From NCBI GenBank assembly GCA_043777375.1, contig JAYWHX010000130.1, positions 47,815-111,814 on the forward strand: a stretch of DNA of 64,000 nt, in the 5' to 3' direction. A model generated the notes under the pieces. That model did no database searches. It was not told the origin of the DNA and saw only the letters and a list, made by a program, of their open reading frames with translations. Made by a program: the position numbers and the translations under genes. Source of the stretch: TH-plancto1 sp043777375. GTDB lineage: Bacteria > Planctomycetota > Planctomycetia > Planctomycetales > Planctomycetaceae. This document shows, in pieces, positions 17,467 through 25,731 of this stretch (position 1 is its first letter; each line of letters starts with the position of its first letter).

Positions 17467-17886
17467 TTAAGGATTTGCTGGAGCCTCACCCACAGGAGTC
17501 GCAGGTGCTTCAGCCGCCGGAGTGCCCGCTTCCGTCGTGGCGGTCGGAGCAGGCTCCGCAGGAGACGCCGCCGGGGCATCCAGCTTGGCCAAATACTTCT
17601 CAGGGTCCTTTTCGACTGCTCCGCGACAGCCCTCACAGCACAAGAAGACTGCGCGATCTCCCACCATCATCTTGATCGGCGTCCCCATGCTGCCGAGTGC
17701 TTCGCCGCCGACCACGCAAACCTTCTGCTTGTCCGCCAGGGCCTGATCTTCTGCACTCAAAGTCACAGCTGCGGTGGTCTCTGGTCCGCCTGTAGAAGGC
17801 TGATTCGCGGTGGGCGCCGGAGAATCCGCACACCCGGCGAACGAAACAACAACAGTCAAAACGCACAGAGGCCAGCGAGGAAACAT
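17467..17886 (-). CDS. Lipoprotein with a YHS/TRASH-like cysteine site
   Basis: 139 residues. A lipoprotein signal runs to the lipobox FAGC (Cys 19), so the protein should be anchored to a membrane outside the cytoplasm. Residues about 55-100 hold a small domain with CVVGGEALGSMGTPIKMMVG and FLCCEGCRGAVEKDPEKYL. The layout Cys...CCxxC followed by a helix ending in YL resembles YHS/TRASH-type domains thought to bind copper or other heavy metals. The C-terminal 40 residues are an Ala/Pro/Thr-rich tail. The ATG is preceded by AAGGAA at good spacing. No metal-resistance gene is adjacent. Confidence 0.75.
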   Translation of the reverse strand: MFPRWPLCVLTVVVSFAGCADSPAPTANQPSTGGPETTAAVTLSAEDQALADKQKVCVVGGEALGSMGTPIKMMVGDRAVFLCCEGCRGAVEKDPEKYLAKLDAPAASPAEPAPTATTEAGTPAAEAPATPVGEAPANP

Positions 17887-18063
17887 GGTTCATTCCTTGA
17901 GATTGATGGTGGATAGCGACAAGTCGTTGCGTAAGCTTGGCCAGCATACCCATAACTCAACGACTTTTCCATTTCTACGCTGTGTCTCAGAGTTCTCGTC
18001 ATTCACGACCAGGCAAGAGAGTGATGGCCAGAGTGAGACACTCGGAAGGCAACTCGGCCGACT

Positions 18064-19281
18064 TTACTCCGGCTTCAGTTCGGTGATGGTGGTCATCGCC
18101 AGCGGGTATTGGTCGAGGAGCTGGCGGATGTCGGACTGGGTCACGCGACGATAGGCGGCGATCTCTTGTTCGACGGACTGGTACTCCTCGCGGTAGACCC
18201 AGTCGCCGCCGATCACGGACAGGCGACCCATCGGGCGCTCACTTCGCAGGACGATCCGCGAGGCGACCTTGTTAAACGCCTCGTCGACTTCGTCAGCCGT
18301 CACGCCGGAGTGGTTGATCTGCTCGTAGACCTCGCGGATGCGACTGATGTTGGTTTCGGTCTCTTCGGCGTCGCAGCACAGGTAGCCGCCCCAGACGCCG
18401 TTGTCGAAGAACTCGTTGTAGGCCATGTCGCACGATTCCGCATGGCCCGGGTCGACCAGTTCCCAGTACAGCCGACCGCTATCTCCATCGCCGACGATCA
18501 CAGACAGCATTTCAGCGGCAAAGCGTCGTGGATCGCGACTGGTGGGAGCTGTGGCGAAGAGCATGGTGTGTGCTTGCGACAGCGCGGGCCGTGACGACAC
18601 CACGCGGCTGTTGGTCGGAGCACACAGCGCCCATTGTTCTTGTCGGGACCCTTGCGGGAAGGTCAGGCAGTGTTGGTTCGCCAGGGACACAATCTGTTCC
18701 CAGTCGACACGTCCAGTGGCGACCAGTGTGATGTTTCCCGTGTGATAGCGCTGCCCAAAATAAGTCCGCATCTGCTCGGCGGTCAGGGCGACGATGCTCT
18801 CTTTAGTCCCGAGGATCGACTGCCCCAACGAGTGGTGGGCGAAGTGTGCGGCCATCATCTGATCATGCGCGAGGAAGGCTGGCATGTCGTCGTACATGCC
18901 AATCTCTTCGAGGATCACTTGCTTCTCGACCTCGAAATCCTCCTGCCGCAGAGTCGGTTGCATCAGAGCGGACAGCAACTCGAACACGCGCGGCAGATAT
19001 TCGGGCAGGACAGCTGCGTAGTACAGCGTGAACTCCTCGCCGGTCTGAGCGTTGTAGTTCGCTCCGAGTTCGTCGAAGACACGGTTCACATCCGCAGCAG
19101 TAAACTGCTCGTTCCCCTTGAACGCCATGTGTTCCAGGAAATGGCTGACGCCCGAGCAGTCTTCGGTTTCGTTTCGGGACCCGGTCCGGACGTAAAAGCC
19201 CACAGCCGCACTTTGAGCGCGAGGGTTGATCTCTCCAATGAGATGGAGACCATTGGAAAGAACGGACTTTCGAAATTCCAT
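18064..19281 (-). CDS. M16 family zinc peptidase
   Basis: 405 residues with the inverted zinc motif HFLEH (47-51) and the downstream glutamates of ILEEIGMYDD (Glu 125/126) at roughly the spacing known for the pitrilysin/processing-peptidase family. It has the length of a one-chain, two-domain M16B protein such as the bacterial MPP-beta-like peptidases. No signal peptide is seen, so it is predicted to be cytoplasmic. Its partner subunit, when one exists, is usually encoded next door; none is here, so it probably acts as a homodimer. Its substrates cannot be told from the sequence. Confidence 0.93.
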   Translation of the reverse strand: MEFRKSVLSNGLHLIGEINPRAQSAAVGFYVRTGSRNETEDCSGVSHFLEHMAFKGNEQFTAADVNRVFDELGANYNAQTGEEFTLYYAAVLPEYLPRVFELLSALMQPTLRQEDFEVEKQVILEEIGMYDDMPAFLAHDQMMAAHFAHHSLGQSILGTKESIVALTAEQMRTYFGQRYHTGNITLVATGRVDWEQIVSLANQHCLTFPQGSRQEQWALCAPTNSRVVSSRPALSQAHTMLFATAPTSRDPRRFAAEMLSVIVGDGDSGRLYWELVDPGHAESCDMAYNEFFDNGVWGGYLCCDAEETETNISRIREVYEQINHSGVTADEVDEAFNKVASRIVLRSERPMGRLSVIGGDWVYREEYQSVEQEIAAYRRVTQSDIRQLLDQYPLAMTTITELKPE

Positions 19282-19543
19282 GAACGGTTCCCGAGAGCGA
19301 TGAACTCAGCTGCGATGAGCATCAATTGCATGTCATCGTACGCCCGAGCCAAGTCCGCAGGGTAGCGTTTTTTGGCGACAGCAGACAGCGAACTGAGGGG
19401 GCACGCTCGGGTGACACTGTTTCGCGATCCGAAAGCTCTCAGGAGTCAGCTTTCAGCCAGATGCCAGCAGCCCAGCGTGAATTCGCGAGATGCCGTGGGG
19501 AACTGGCAGTTCTGTCTTGTCTCGAACTCAGCACACAGGGAAC

Positions 19544-20494
19544 TTACCGAGCGGTGAGTTCCGCCGTCGACTGCTTGAGATCACCGAGATGCCGCGACAC
19601 GCTCTCGAACTGGGAGCGCTGCTGGCGAATTTTTGCTAAGCCTTTTTCGTAGCACTCGGAGTGCTGGATGCGGAGTGCAGAGAGAGCCAACTCTTCGGCT
19701 TTCTTGAACTCGCTGCGACTGGCAGCCGCGAGGGCGAGATTGAAAATGGCCGCATCGTTCACGGGGTTCACCCGTAAGGCGGATTCCCAAGCTTCGACGG
19801 CCGACTGCCAGTTCCCCGATTCGGCTGCACGAACGCCCTTGCGGACGGCGATCCCCCCCCGTTCCGTCCACGCACAATTGGCAAGTGCAATCGAACAATC
19901 GCTGCACTGGGGTGTCAACTGGGAGACAACTTCGAGACCACAACGCTGGATCAGGGTCTGTTCGAGTTGCTGCTCACTCTTTTTTTGTTCAGGCTCCAAG
20001 CAACTGATTCGGTTCTGGGAGAGCGTTTCGCCGGTCCGCGTGTCGACTAATTTGTAGTCGACAGTCATGGAGCGACTGGGCTTTAAATCCTTACGCAGAA
20101 TCCCAGTACGGACTCGCTGTTCGGCCTCCAGGGCACCATCGTTCACGATCGTGCCAGTCAGGACGGCATCAATATCTGCTTGTCGAGCGGCCACGAGGAC
20201 TTGATCGAATGTCGGGACTTCACCGTCCCGGTCTGCAGTCTGGATCTCCGGGAGCGAATCCGCACTCACAATCGTATAAGCTCCGGAATCGGCAAAGGCA
20301 TCCGAGACCTCCTCGGCGACCCGACTCCCCCATTCCCCCTCGAATGGCAGCACAGCAACGGTTTTTACGCCATCGACAGGGACGCCCGCCGACCGCCACA
20401 TCGGAATTTTGGCAAAGTGCGCGCAGCCAGAAGCCGTAATCAAGTACACAGACAGGAGATATGTCACCCAGCAGCGCATACTTCGGCCAGCCAT
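19544..20494 (-). CDS. Lipoprotein with CsgG/TolB-like N-terminal domain and TPRs
   Basis: 316 residues from the ATG at 20494. A lipoprotein signal ends at ITASGC (Cys 24). Residues about 40-200 begin VKTVAVLPFEGEWGSRVAEE and continue with alternating strands and helices including DAVLTGTIVN and VDYKLVDTRTGETLSQ. This is the pattern of the CsgG/LpoB-like anticodon-binding fold seen in many envelope lipoproteins. About 225-300 looks like two or three TPR repeats (AAESGNWQSAVEAWESALRV). It probably forms part of an envelope-associated complex. It is divergent from the polysaccharide block, with 157 bases between starts. An ATG at 20479 is an equally good start. Confidence 0.7.
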   Translation of the reverse strand: MAGRSMRCWVTYLLSVYLITASGCAHFAKIPMWRSAGVPVDGVKTVAVLPFEGEWGSRVAEEVSDAFADSGAYTIVSADSLPEIQTADRDGEVPTFDQVLVAARQADIDAVLTGTIVNDGALEAEQRVRTGILRKDLKPSRSMTVDYKLVDTRTGETLSQNRISCLEPEQKKSEQQLEQTLIQRCGLEVVSQLTPQCSDCSIALANCAWTERGGIAVRKGVRAAESGNWQSAVEAWESALRVNPVNDAAIFNLALAAASRSEFKKAEELALSALRIQHSECYEKGLAKIRQQRSQFESVSRHLGDLKQSTAELTAR

Positions 20495-20651
20495 CCTTGA
20501 GCAGTCGGCAATTCCGTTCCCTCGCGCACACCGCAATCGAAGTGCGTATACTCTAAATTATCGGAATCGGGCAATAGGATTCAGAACGACAAGCCTCTAC
20601 GGAACGCGAGTTTCGCCGAAACTCTGACGATGGGAAGGAAGGCGAAGACCT

Positions 20652-20972
20652 GTGATTCAGCGACTGGTCGCTCAGCGTGGATTGATTGGATGGATGGCAT
20701 TGATCGGAATCCTGGTCGGCGGCATGCTGTGGATTCGGGACGAAGGTCAGCAGGGAGACGTGGGTGGAAACTTGTTTCGTGCGGGCGTCGTCCTCGGCTC
20801 GTTATGGTTGGCCTTGCCGGATCGGTGGGTTCCGGGGGCACAGAGATTTTCGATTTGGCAAGGTCTGGCGTTTCTTTCGGTGATGGTGGTGGTGGTCCGG
20901 CGCCCCTGGATAGTTCTCCCTGTTCTGGCAATTCTGGGAGTTCTTAGCTTGTTTGCACGACCCCGGACTTGA
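20652..20972 (+). CDS. Small membrane protein preceding exosortase
   Basis: 106 residues from a GTG at 20652, with three to four hydrophobic segments and almost no soluble part. A weak ribosome site (GGAAGGCGAAG) precedes the start. Its stop overlaps the exosortase TTG start as TTGA, so the two are very likely translated together. No family was recognised. Being the first gene of the 38-kb block, it may be an accessory subunit of the exosortase, which is inference from position. Confidence 0.6.
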   Translation: MIQRLVAQRGLIGWMALIGILVGGMLWIRDEGQQGDVGGNLFRAGVVLGSLWLALPDRWVPGAQRFSIWQGLAFLSVMVVVVRRPWIVLPVLAILGVLSLFARPRT

Positions 20973-22735
20973 AGAATCATTTATTCCGGATTGACGACTT
21001 CGCCCCTGTGGAGGGCAGCGTTTCCTGCTCGGACCCAGATCACACGGAGGCAGACTTGTCGGACTTGCTGAAGCGTGACACTTCTCTCTCCTCCCCGGAT
21101 TCTACTGGCATGCGAGGCTGGCTCAATTCACCAGCGTTTCCGGTGGTGATGGCGACAATCGGGTGTCTCCCGCTGCTCATCGTACACTTTCAGCAACTCT
21201 GGGTGCGGCCACACTATCAGTATTTCCCGATGGTCATGATGGCTGTGGGAATTCTGTACCAGTTGCGGCGGACTGATCCCGACCGAGAGGCCTTCGCTCC
21301 CCGTCCCTATTTAGCGGGTTTGGGGCTGCTGGCCGGTCTCGCTCTGGCAACTTACGCGGTGCTTCGAATCTCGCCACTGATGTGCTGCGCGGGCTGGTTG
21401 CTCGCCGCAACGGCGTTTGTCGCTCGAAACCCGGTCAATGCGTGGTCGCAATGGGCTCTCCTCTGGCTGCTATTGCGGCTCCCTCAGGGACGCGACCTGT
21501 GGCTGATCCATTGGCTCCAGAAGATCACCACTCGGATCAGCAGTGGAGTTCTCGATCACCTCCAGATTGACCACCTGCAGCAGGGAAACGTGCTGGCGTT
21601 TCCTGACCGGAAACTGTTCGTCGAGGAAGCCTGTAGCGGCGTCGTGTCCTTATTCACAATCCTGGCGACAGCCGCGATTTTTGGAGCTTTCCTGCGTCGT
21701 TCTGCGTTCCACACCCTGCTGCTGATGCTCGCTGGTGCATTCTGGGCCGGAGCAGCCAACATCTTGCGAGTTGTGGCCATTGCCGTCTCGATCGAGAAAA
21801 TGGGGATCGATCTGACCGAAGGTTGGCCACACACCATTCTGGGGATGGTTGTCTTTTCCATCTCACTTTTGGTTCTATTCAGCACAGACGCACTGTTGCG
21901 ATTCATTTTCGGACCGATCGAATTCGACGACTCCAGTGCCTCGGAATCGAGTCATGAAAACCCGTTAATCTCCGGCTGGAACCGACTGTTCTGGCCAACC
22001 CATGAGCGTCCTGCAAGCCTCCTCGGAGATCGAACGCGGCAGCTTACGACAGTCCCGGGAGCCGGATGGCGACTGCTCGTGCTAGTGACTTCGGCGGGCT
22101 TTCTCTCACTGGGTGCATTTCAGGTGTGGGGAGGAATTGGCCCATTTTCGTCGACGCTGGGGGTCGAAATCGCCATCGATAATCTCTCCAAAGAGAGCCT
22201 TCCTCCACAACTGGTGGGCTGGAGTATGACGAATTTTCAGCGAGAGACTCGCAGCACTTCCAGCGAATTTGGCGCACGTTCCCGTCAGTGGACCTACACC
22301 AAGGGCGCCTTGTCTGCGGTTGTGTCCATCGACTATCCATTCCCCGACTGGCATGATCTTGATGTCTGCTACCGGGGAGTTGGCTGGACAGTCAGTGGGT
22401 GGAAAGGTCTCCCTGACGAGTCGACTGCCCGGCAGCACATTCTCCGAAATGATCAGCAGTCAGGCCTGCTGATCTACGATCTGTTCGATCAGAACGGTGC
22501 CCCTCATCAGCCTCCCTCGGGTCAGGGATTACATCCTCGCTGGGGCCGCCTGCTGTCCGGCGAATCGTCACGCTGGACGATGCCGACCTTTTACCAGGTC
22601 CAAGCCCTGGCACTCGTTCCTTCATTGGAACCAATCGACCCGCAGTCTATCTCTGAGCTTCAATCCCTCTTCGTCGAATTCCGGAAGAGTATCCGGGAGC
22701 AAGCCAGCCAATCGATCCCGAAGGGAAAACCATGA
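20969..22735 (+). CDS. xrtU: Exosortase, XrtU type, with C-terminal EpsI-like domain
   Basis: 588 residues. The hydrophobic core (about 55-315, roughly eight helices) carries the exosortase triad: Cys222 in EEACSGVVSLF, Arg267 in GAANILRVVAIA and His288 in GWPHTILGM. Exosortases are membrane transpeptidases that recognise a short C-terminal sorting signal and process the protein outside the membrane; they are tied to exopolysaccharide loci. The region after residue 370 is a second, extracytoplasmic domain of EpsI-like character. The start is a TTG overlapping the previous stop; no better in-frame ATG exists until residue 48, which would still keep the core. The U subtype is my assignment from the planctomycete context and the C-terminal extension. 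Confidence 0.88.
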   Translation: MKNHLFRIDDFAPVEGSVSCSDPDHTEADLSDLLKRDTSLSSPDSTGMRGWLNSPAFPVVMATIGCLPLLIVHFQQLWVRPHYQYFPMVMMAVGILYQLRRTDPDREAFAPRPYLAGLGLLAGLALATYAVLRISPLMCCAGWLLAATAFVARNPVNAWSQWALLWLLLRLPQGRDLWLIHWLQKITTRISSGVLDHLQIDHLQQGNVLAFPDRKLFVEEACSGVVSLFTILATAAIFGAFLRRSAFHTLLLMLAGAFWAGAANILRVVAIAVSIEKMGIDLTEGWPHTILGMVVFSISLLVLFSTDALLRFIFGPIEFDDSSASESSHENPLISGWNRLFWPTHERPASLLGDRTRQLTTVPGAGWRLLVLVTSAGFLSLGAFQVWGGIGPFSSTLGVEIAIDNLSKESLPPQLVGWSMTNFQRETRSTSSEFGARSRQWTYTKGALSAVVSIDYPFPDWHDLDVCYRGVGWTVSGWKGLPDESTARQHILRNDQQSGLLIYDLFDQNGAPHQPPSGQGLHPRWGRLLSGESSRWTMPTFYQVQALALVPSLEPIDPQSISELQSLFVEFRKSIREQASQSIPKGKP

Positions 22736-24285
22736 TTTCCTGGGAAAATCCCTGGAGTGCATCGACGAACTTCTTCTGGCGCGTCCGAACACTACCTCTG
22801 TATTTCATCTGGTCAATCGTTGGATTCATCTCCGGGTGGGTCCAGACTCGCCAACTGCGTTTTCTGCTCATGGGTGCCCCGGCGCTCGCTGTTGCGATTC
22901 TGGTGATTGCACTCACCATTCGGTCGCGTGAACCATTGCGTTCTGAGACGATTCGCCGTTATATCGAAACGGCTCAGCAACTCATGAGGAACAACCAAGT
23001 CGACCAAGCGGACTTTTATCTCAATCGTCTTAGAACGTTGGAATTCCAAAGCGATCCAATGCTGTCCACCCGAGCCGAGATTGCGGTCCGACGGGAGCGA
23101 AACGATCTGGCGGAAATCAGCTTCCGGCAGATGTTGACAAACTCTGACCACACTCAGGATGCGCTGGCTCACAAACAGCTGGCGATGATTGAGCTCAAGA
23201 AAACGCAAGATCCACACAGCCAAATTGCTTCTGAAGTCATCCGCCATCTTGAACAGGCTCTGGAAGCCAACCCGGGTGAAATGTCCTGTCACCAACTCCT
23301 CGCAAATCTCTTCCTGACCCGTGGTGACCTGAATTCTGTTGCAGAACATCTGGAACCTCTGGCGAACATCGATGCTGCGGCGCAGATTGAATTGGCTCGT
23401 GTCTACGAAAAGCTGGGACGGAGCTCGAAGAAAGTGGATGCGGCGATCAAGGCCGAAGCATATTTTGCTGCGGTCGTCTCGCAGTTGAAAACTCCCTCAC
23501 GTAGCGCTGAGCCTCCCGAGCCACAGCTGGCTTCGCAACTGGTCAAGGGTTCTCTGAATTGGTCGGAGTCACTGATCATGCAAAACCGGCTCGACGACGC
23601 TAGTCAGGTCGTGACCGCCGCGTTGGATCGCGTCGACTCCCCCGAGCTACGCCGCCGCCTGGCTGCGATTTATGTGCGAAAAATCAACGATTTGTCGGCA
23701 TCAGACGAATCGTGGAGGAAGCGATGGGAACTGGTCACTCTCAGCCGAAACTACGATCCAGACTCGCGGGAATCGCTGATCATTCTCGCGAACATCGCGG
23801 CACATGGGACATTCGATTTGCGCCCCCTCGCCCTGAAGGAGATCCAACCTTACCTCGATAACGGTCAGGCGCCCCCAGCGGCATACTATCTGGTGGGGAC
23901 AGCGGCAGCCGAAACGCAGAACTGGGAACTCGCTCTACCGCTTCTGCGACAAGCTGTGAAACTGGAGCCGAGGGCGGATATTTCTTGGAACAACCTGGCT
24001 CACACCCTCAGTTTGATGCCGAATTCAGATTTGCAGGAAGCAGAACGTTGTATCAACGAGGCGATCCGTATCGACTCGACCCCGGCCATCTATCACGACA
24101 CTCGAGGTCAGATCATGGTCAAGCAGCAACGCTGGGCGGAAGCGGTTCGTGAACTGGAACTGGCGTTACCCAACTTGCCACCGGAAGCCCGAATTCACGA
24201 GGGACTGGCCGAAGCATACTTGCAACTCGGGGACGATGACCTTTCCGAGTACCATCGCACCCGTCAAGTGGCCCTGAGCAAGTAA
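22732..24285 (+). CDS. Membrane-anchored TPR protein of the exosortase locus
   Basis: 517 residues overlapping the exosortase stop by ATGA. A hydrophobic segment at about 43-62 (FLLMGAPALAVAILVIALTI) anchors it, with the long C-terminal part outside. From residue 70 on it is a chain of TPR helices, for example RNNQVDQADFYLNRLRTL, ENWELALPLLRQAVKL-like units and WAEAVRELELALPNL near the end. TPR proteins (such as PrsT) are commonly found beside exosortases in polysaccharide loci and are thought to scaffold the export machinery. The partner here is unknown. Confidence 0.8.
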   Translation: MISWENPWSASTNFFWRVRTLPLYFIWSIVGFISGWVQTRQLRFLLMGAPALAVAILVIALTIRSREPLRSETIRRYIETAQQLMRNNQVDQADFYLNRLRTLEFQSDPMLSTRAEIAVRRERNDLAEISFRQMLTNSDHTQDALAHKQLAMIELKKTQDPHSQIASEVIRHLEQALEANPGEMSCHQLLANLFLTRGDLNSVAEHLEPLANIDAAAQIELARVYEKLGRSSKKVDAAIKAEAYFAAVVSQLKTPSRSAEPPEPQLASQLVKGSLNWSESLIMQNRLDDASQVVTAALDRVDSPELRRRLAAIYVRKINDLSASDESWRKRWELVTLSRNYDPDSRESLIILANIAAHGTFDLRPLALKEIQPYLDNGQAPPAAYYLVGTAAAETQNWELALPLLRQAVKLEPRADISWNNLAHTLSLMPNSDLQEAERCINEAIRIDSTPAIYHDTRGQIMVKQQRWAEAVRELELALPNLPPEARIHEGLAEAYLQLGDDDLSEYHRTRQVALSK

Positions 24286-24551
24286 AACAGAACCCGGAAA
24301 TAGACACCATTCCCCTTGATTCGAACCTCTGGTCGGGCGGAATGATTCGTACCAGACCACAAGTGGACATTCATCCACTTCTATCAACCATCATACAACC
24401 GGAACTTATCAAGGATTGTGAAGTCCAGCTCTCATTTTTCCGTTAAAAGATGTGTGGAATCAGAGAGATGTTGTTGAAAGCCCACAGCAGGCTGAGTAGA
24501 CTTCCCAGTTGTGACATTCCCCCCCACTTGCGGCGAGCTGAGGACGAACAC
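24286..24551. other. Gap within the polysaccharide block, possible internal promoter region
   Basis: The longest gap in the first part of the block (266 bases). It contains a small 7-bp hairpin at 24361-24380 and a ribosome site GAGGA at 24539-24543. A separate promoter for the glycine-rich protein is plausible but no clear motif was found. Confidence 0.35.
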
Positions 24552-25685
24552 GTGCGAAAAAATTGGATTTCCTTCGTTGGAACCCTCGCTCTAGCAGCGG
24601 GGCACACAGGCCTGTTCGCCCAAGACGACGAGACGGTGGCACCCGCATCTGAACCCGCACAGGTCGCACCGGTTCCTGTTCCGACGCCACCTGAAAAGCT
24701 CGCATCTGGTTTGCAGCCCCTTCCTGAAATCGCTGAATCGTCGGCGATTGGGTTTCGCCGAGTCACGAGCACTGGCGGTTTTGCGAATGCTCAACGTACC
24801 ACTGTTCGCGTGGTGCGAAATGGTCGCATCGTTCAGTCTCGACGGGTCGGAGAAGGTGGTGTGGCCCAGATCTCCGAAGTGGCTCCGGGGGCCTACACTG
24901 TCCTTGCCAATGGGAGCGAGGGATTTGCGGCTTTCGGAAGCTACCTTGGCGACATTGCACACACCGTGACACCACGTGTGGGGCTGGTCCCCCAGGGAGA
25001 TTCTCTTCTCGTTCACAGCTTGATTCGAACCCATCTGCGAAGTGGGACTGGGGGCAACCTCCCTGCTGGCGCACACGATCCTGTCTCGTCCGATTCTTCT
25101 TTCGCCAACTCGGACTTTGAACTCCAAGCTGACGGAACAACCAAGGGACAAATCATCCGGGCAACCCCACATAGCCAGGACAATCAGCCAATCGCCGACA
25201 TGTATGTTGCATTTGTCCGTAATGGCCAAGTCGTTGCAGAATCTCGCTCAGACTCCAATGGGGAATTCACGGCATCCGGCTTGTCTGAAGGCATTTACTC
25301 CCTCGCGGTGGCTGGCGAAGGAGGCTTCGCCGTCTTTTCCGCAGGTGTCATGCAGCCCGACGCTCACGTTCAAGTCCGCACTCGTCGGTTCGAGTTCGTG
25401 GCAGTGCGGCAGGGTTCATCTGTCGCCGCCGTGGTTCCTGCGGATCCAGCCGACGCAGCTCTGTTCAATCAGCCTCCGACTTCCCCCTCCAATGAAGGAC
25501 CTTCTGAAGCTGGAATGGGTGGTGGATTTGGCGGGGGTGGTGCAGGTGGCGGTGGAGCGGGTGGTGGTGGTGGTGGATTCGGTGGTGGTGGTCTGCTCGG
25601 TGCCCTCGCAGGTGTCGGGGCAGGTATTGGTGCCGCTGCCGCTTTCGATGACAACAACAATCCAGCCACCCCGGCTGCCCCCTAG
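24552..25685 (+). CDS. Secreted regulatory-like repeat protein with Gly-rich hydrophobic tail
   Basis: 377 residues from a GTG at 24552, chosen because GAGGA lies 8 bases upstream and because the protein then starts with a signal peptide (RKNWISFVGTLALAAG, cleavage near LFAQ). Two domains of about 85 residues each (near 65-150 and 205-295) resemble carboxypeptidase-regulatory-like beta-sandwiches: VVRNGRIVQSRRVGEGGVAQ...GAYTVLANGSEGFAAFG and YVAFVRNGQVVAESRSDSNG...GIYSLAVAGEGGFAVFS are clearly repeats of each other. The C-terminus is a poly-Gly run, a short hydrophobic stretch (LLGALAGVGAGIGAAAAF) and FDDNNNPATPAAP. Location beside the exosortase makes it a candidate exosortase substrate, but no charged cluster follows the hydrophobic stretch as in PEP-CTERM proteins. 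Confidence 0.7.
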   Translation: MRKNWISFVGTLALAAGHTGLFAQDDETVAPASEPAQVAPVPVPTPPEKLASGLQPLPEIAESSAIGFRRVTSTGGFANAQRTTVRVVRNGRIVQSRRVGEGGVAQISEVAPGAYTVLANGSEGFAAFGSYLGDIAHTVTPRVGLVPQGDSLLVHSLIRTHLRSGTGGNLPAGAHDPVSSDSSFANSDFELQADGTTKGQIIRATPHSQDNQPIADMYVAFVRNGQVVAESRSDSNGEFTASGLSEGIYSLAVAGEGGFAVFSAGVMQPDAHVQVRTRRFEFVAVRQGSSVAAVVPADPADAALFNQPPTSPSNEGPSEAGMGGGFGGGGAGGGGAGGGGGGFGGGGLLGALAGVGAGIGAAAAFDDNNNPATPAAP

Positions 25686-25731
25686 GGTCTGGTTGACGAT
25701 TCCCGACCACTTCGGGAAGATCAACTGACTT

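Noticed and set aside
25469..25669. Proline-rich open frame antisense to the glycine-rich protein
   Set aside because: It is simply the complement of the poly-glycine codons.
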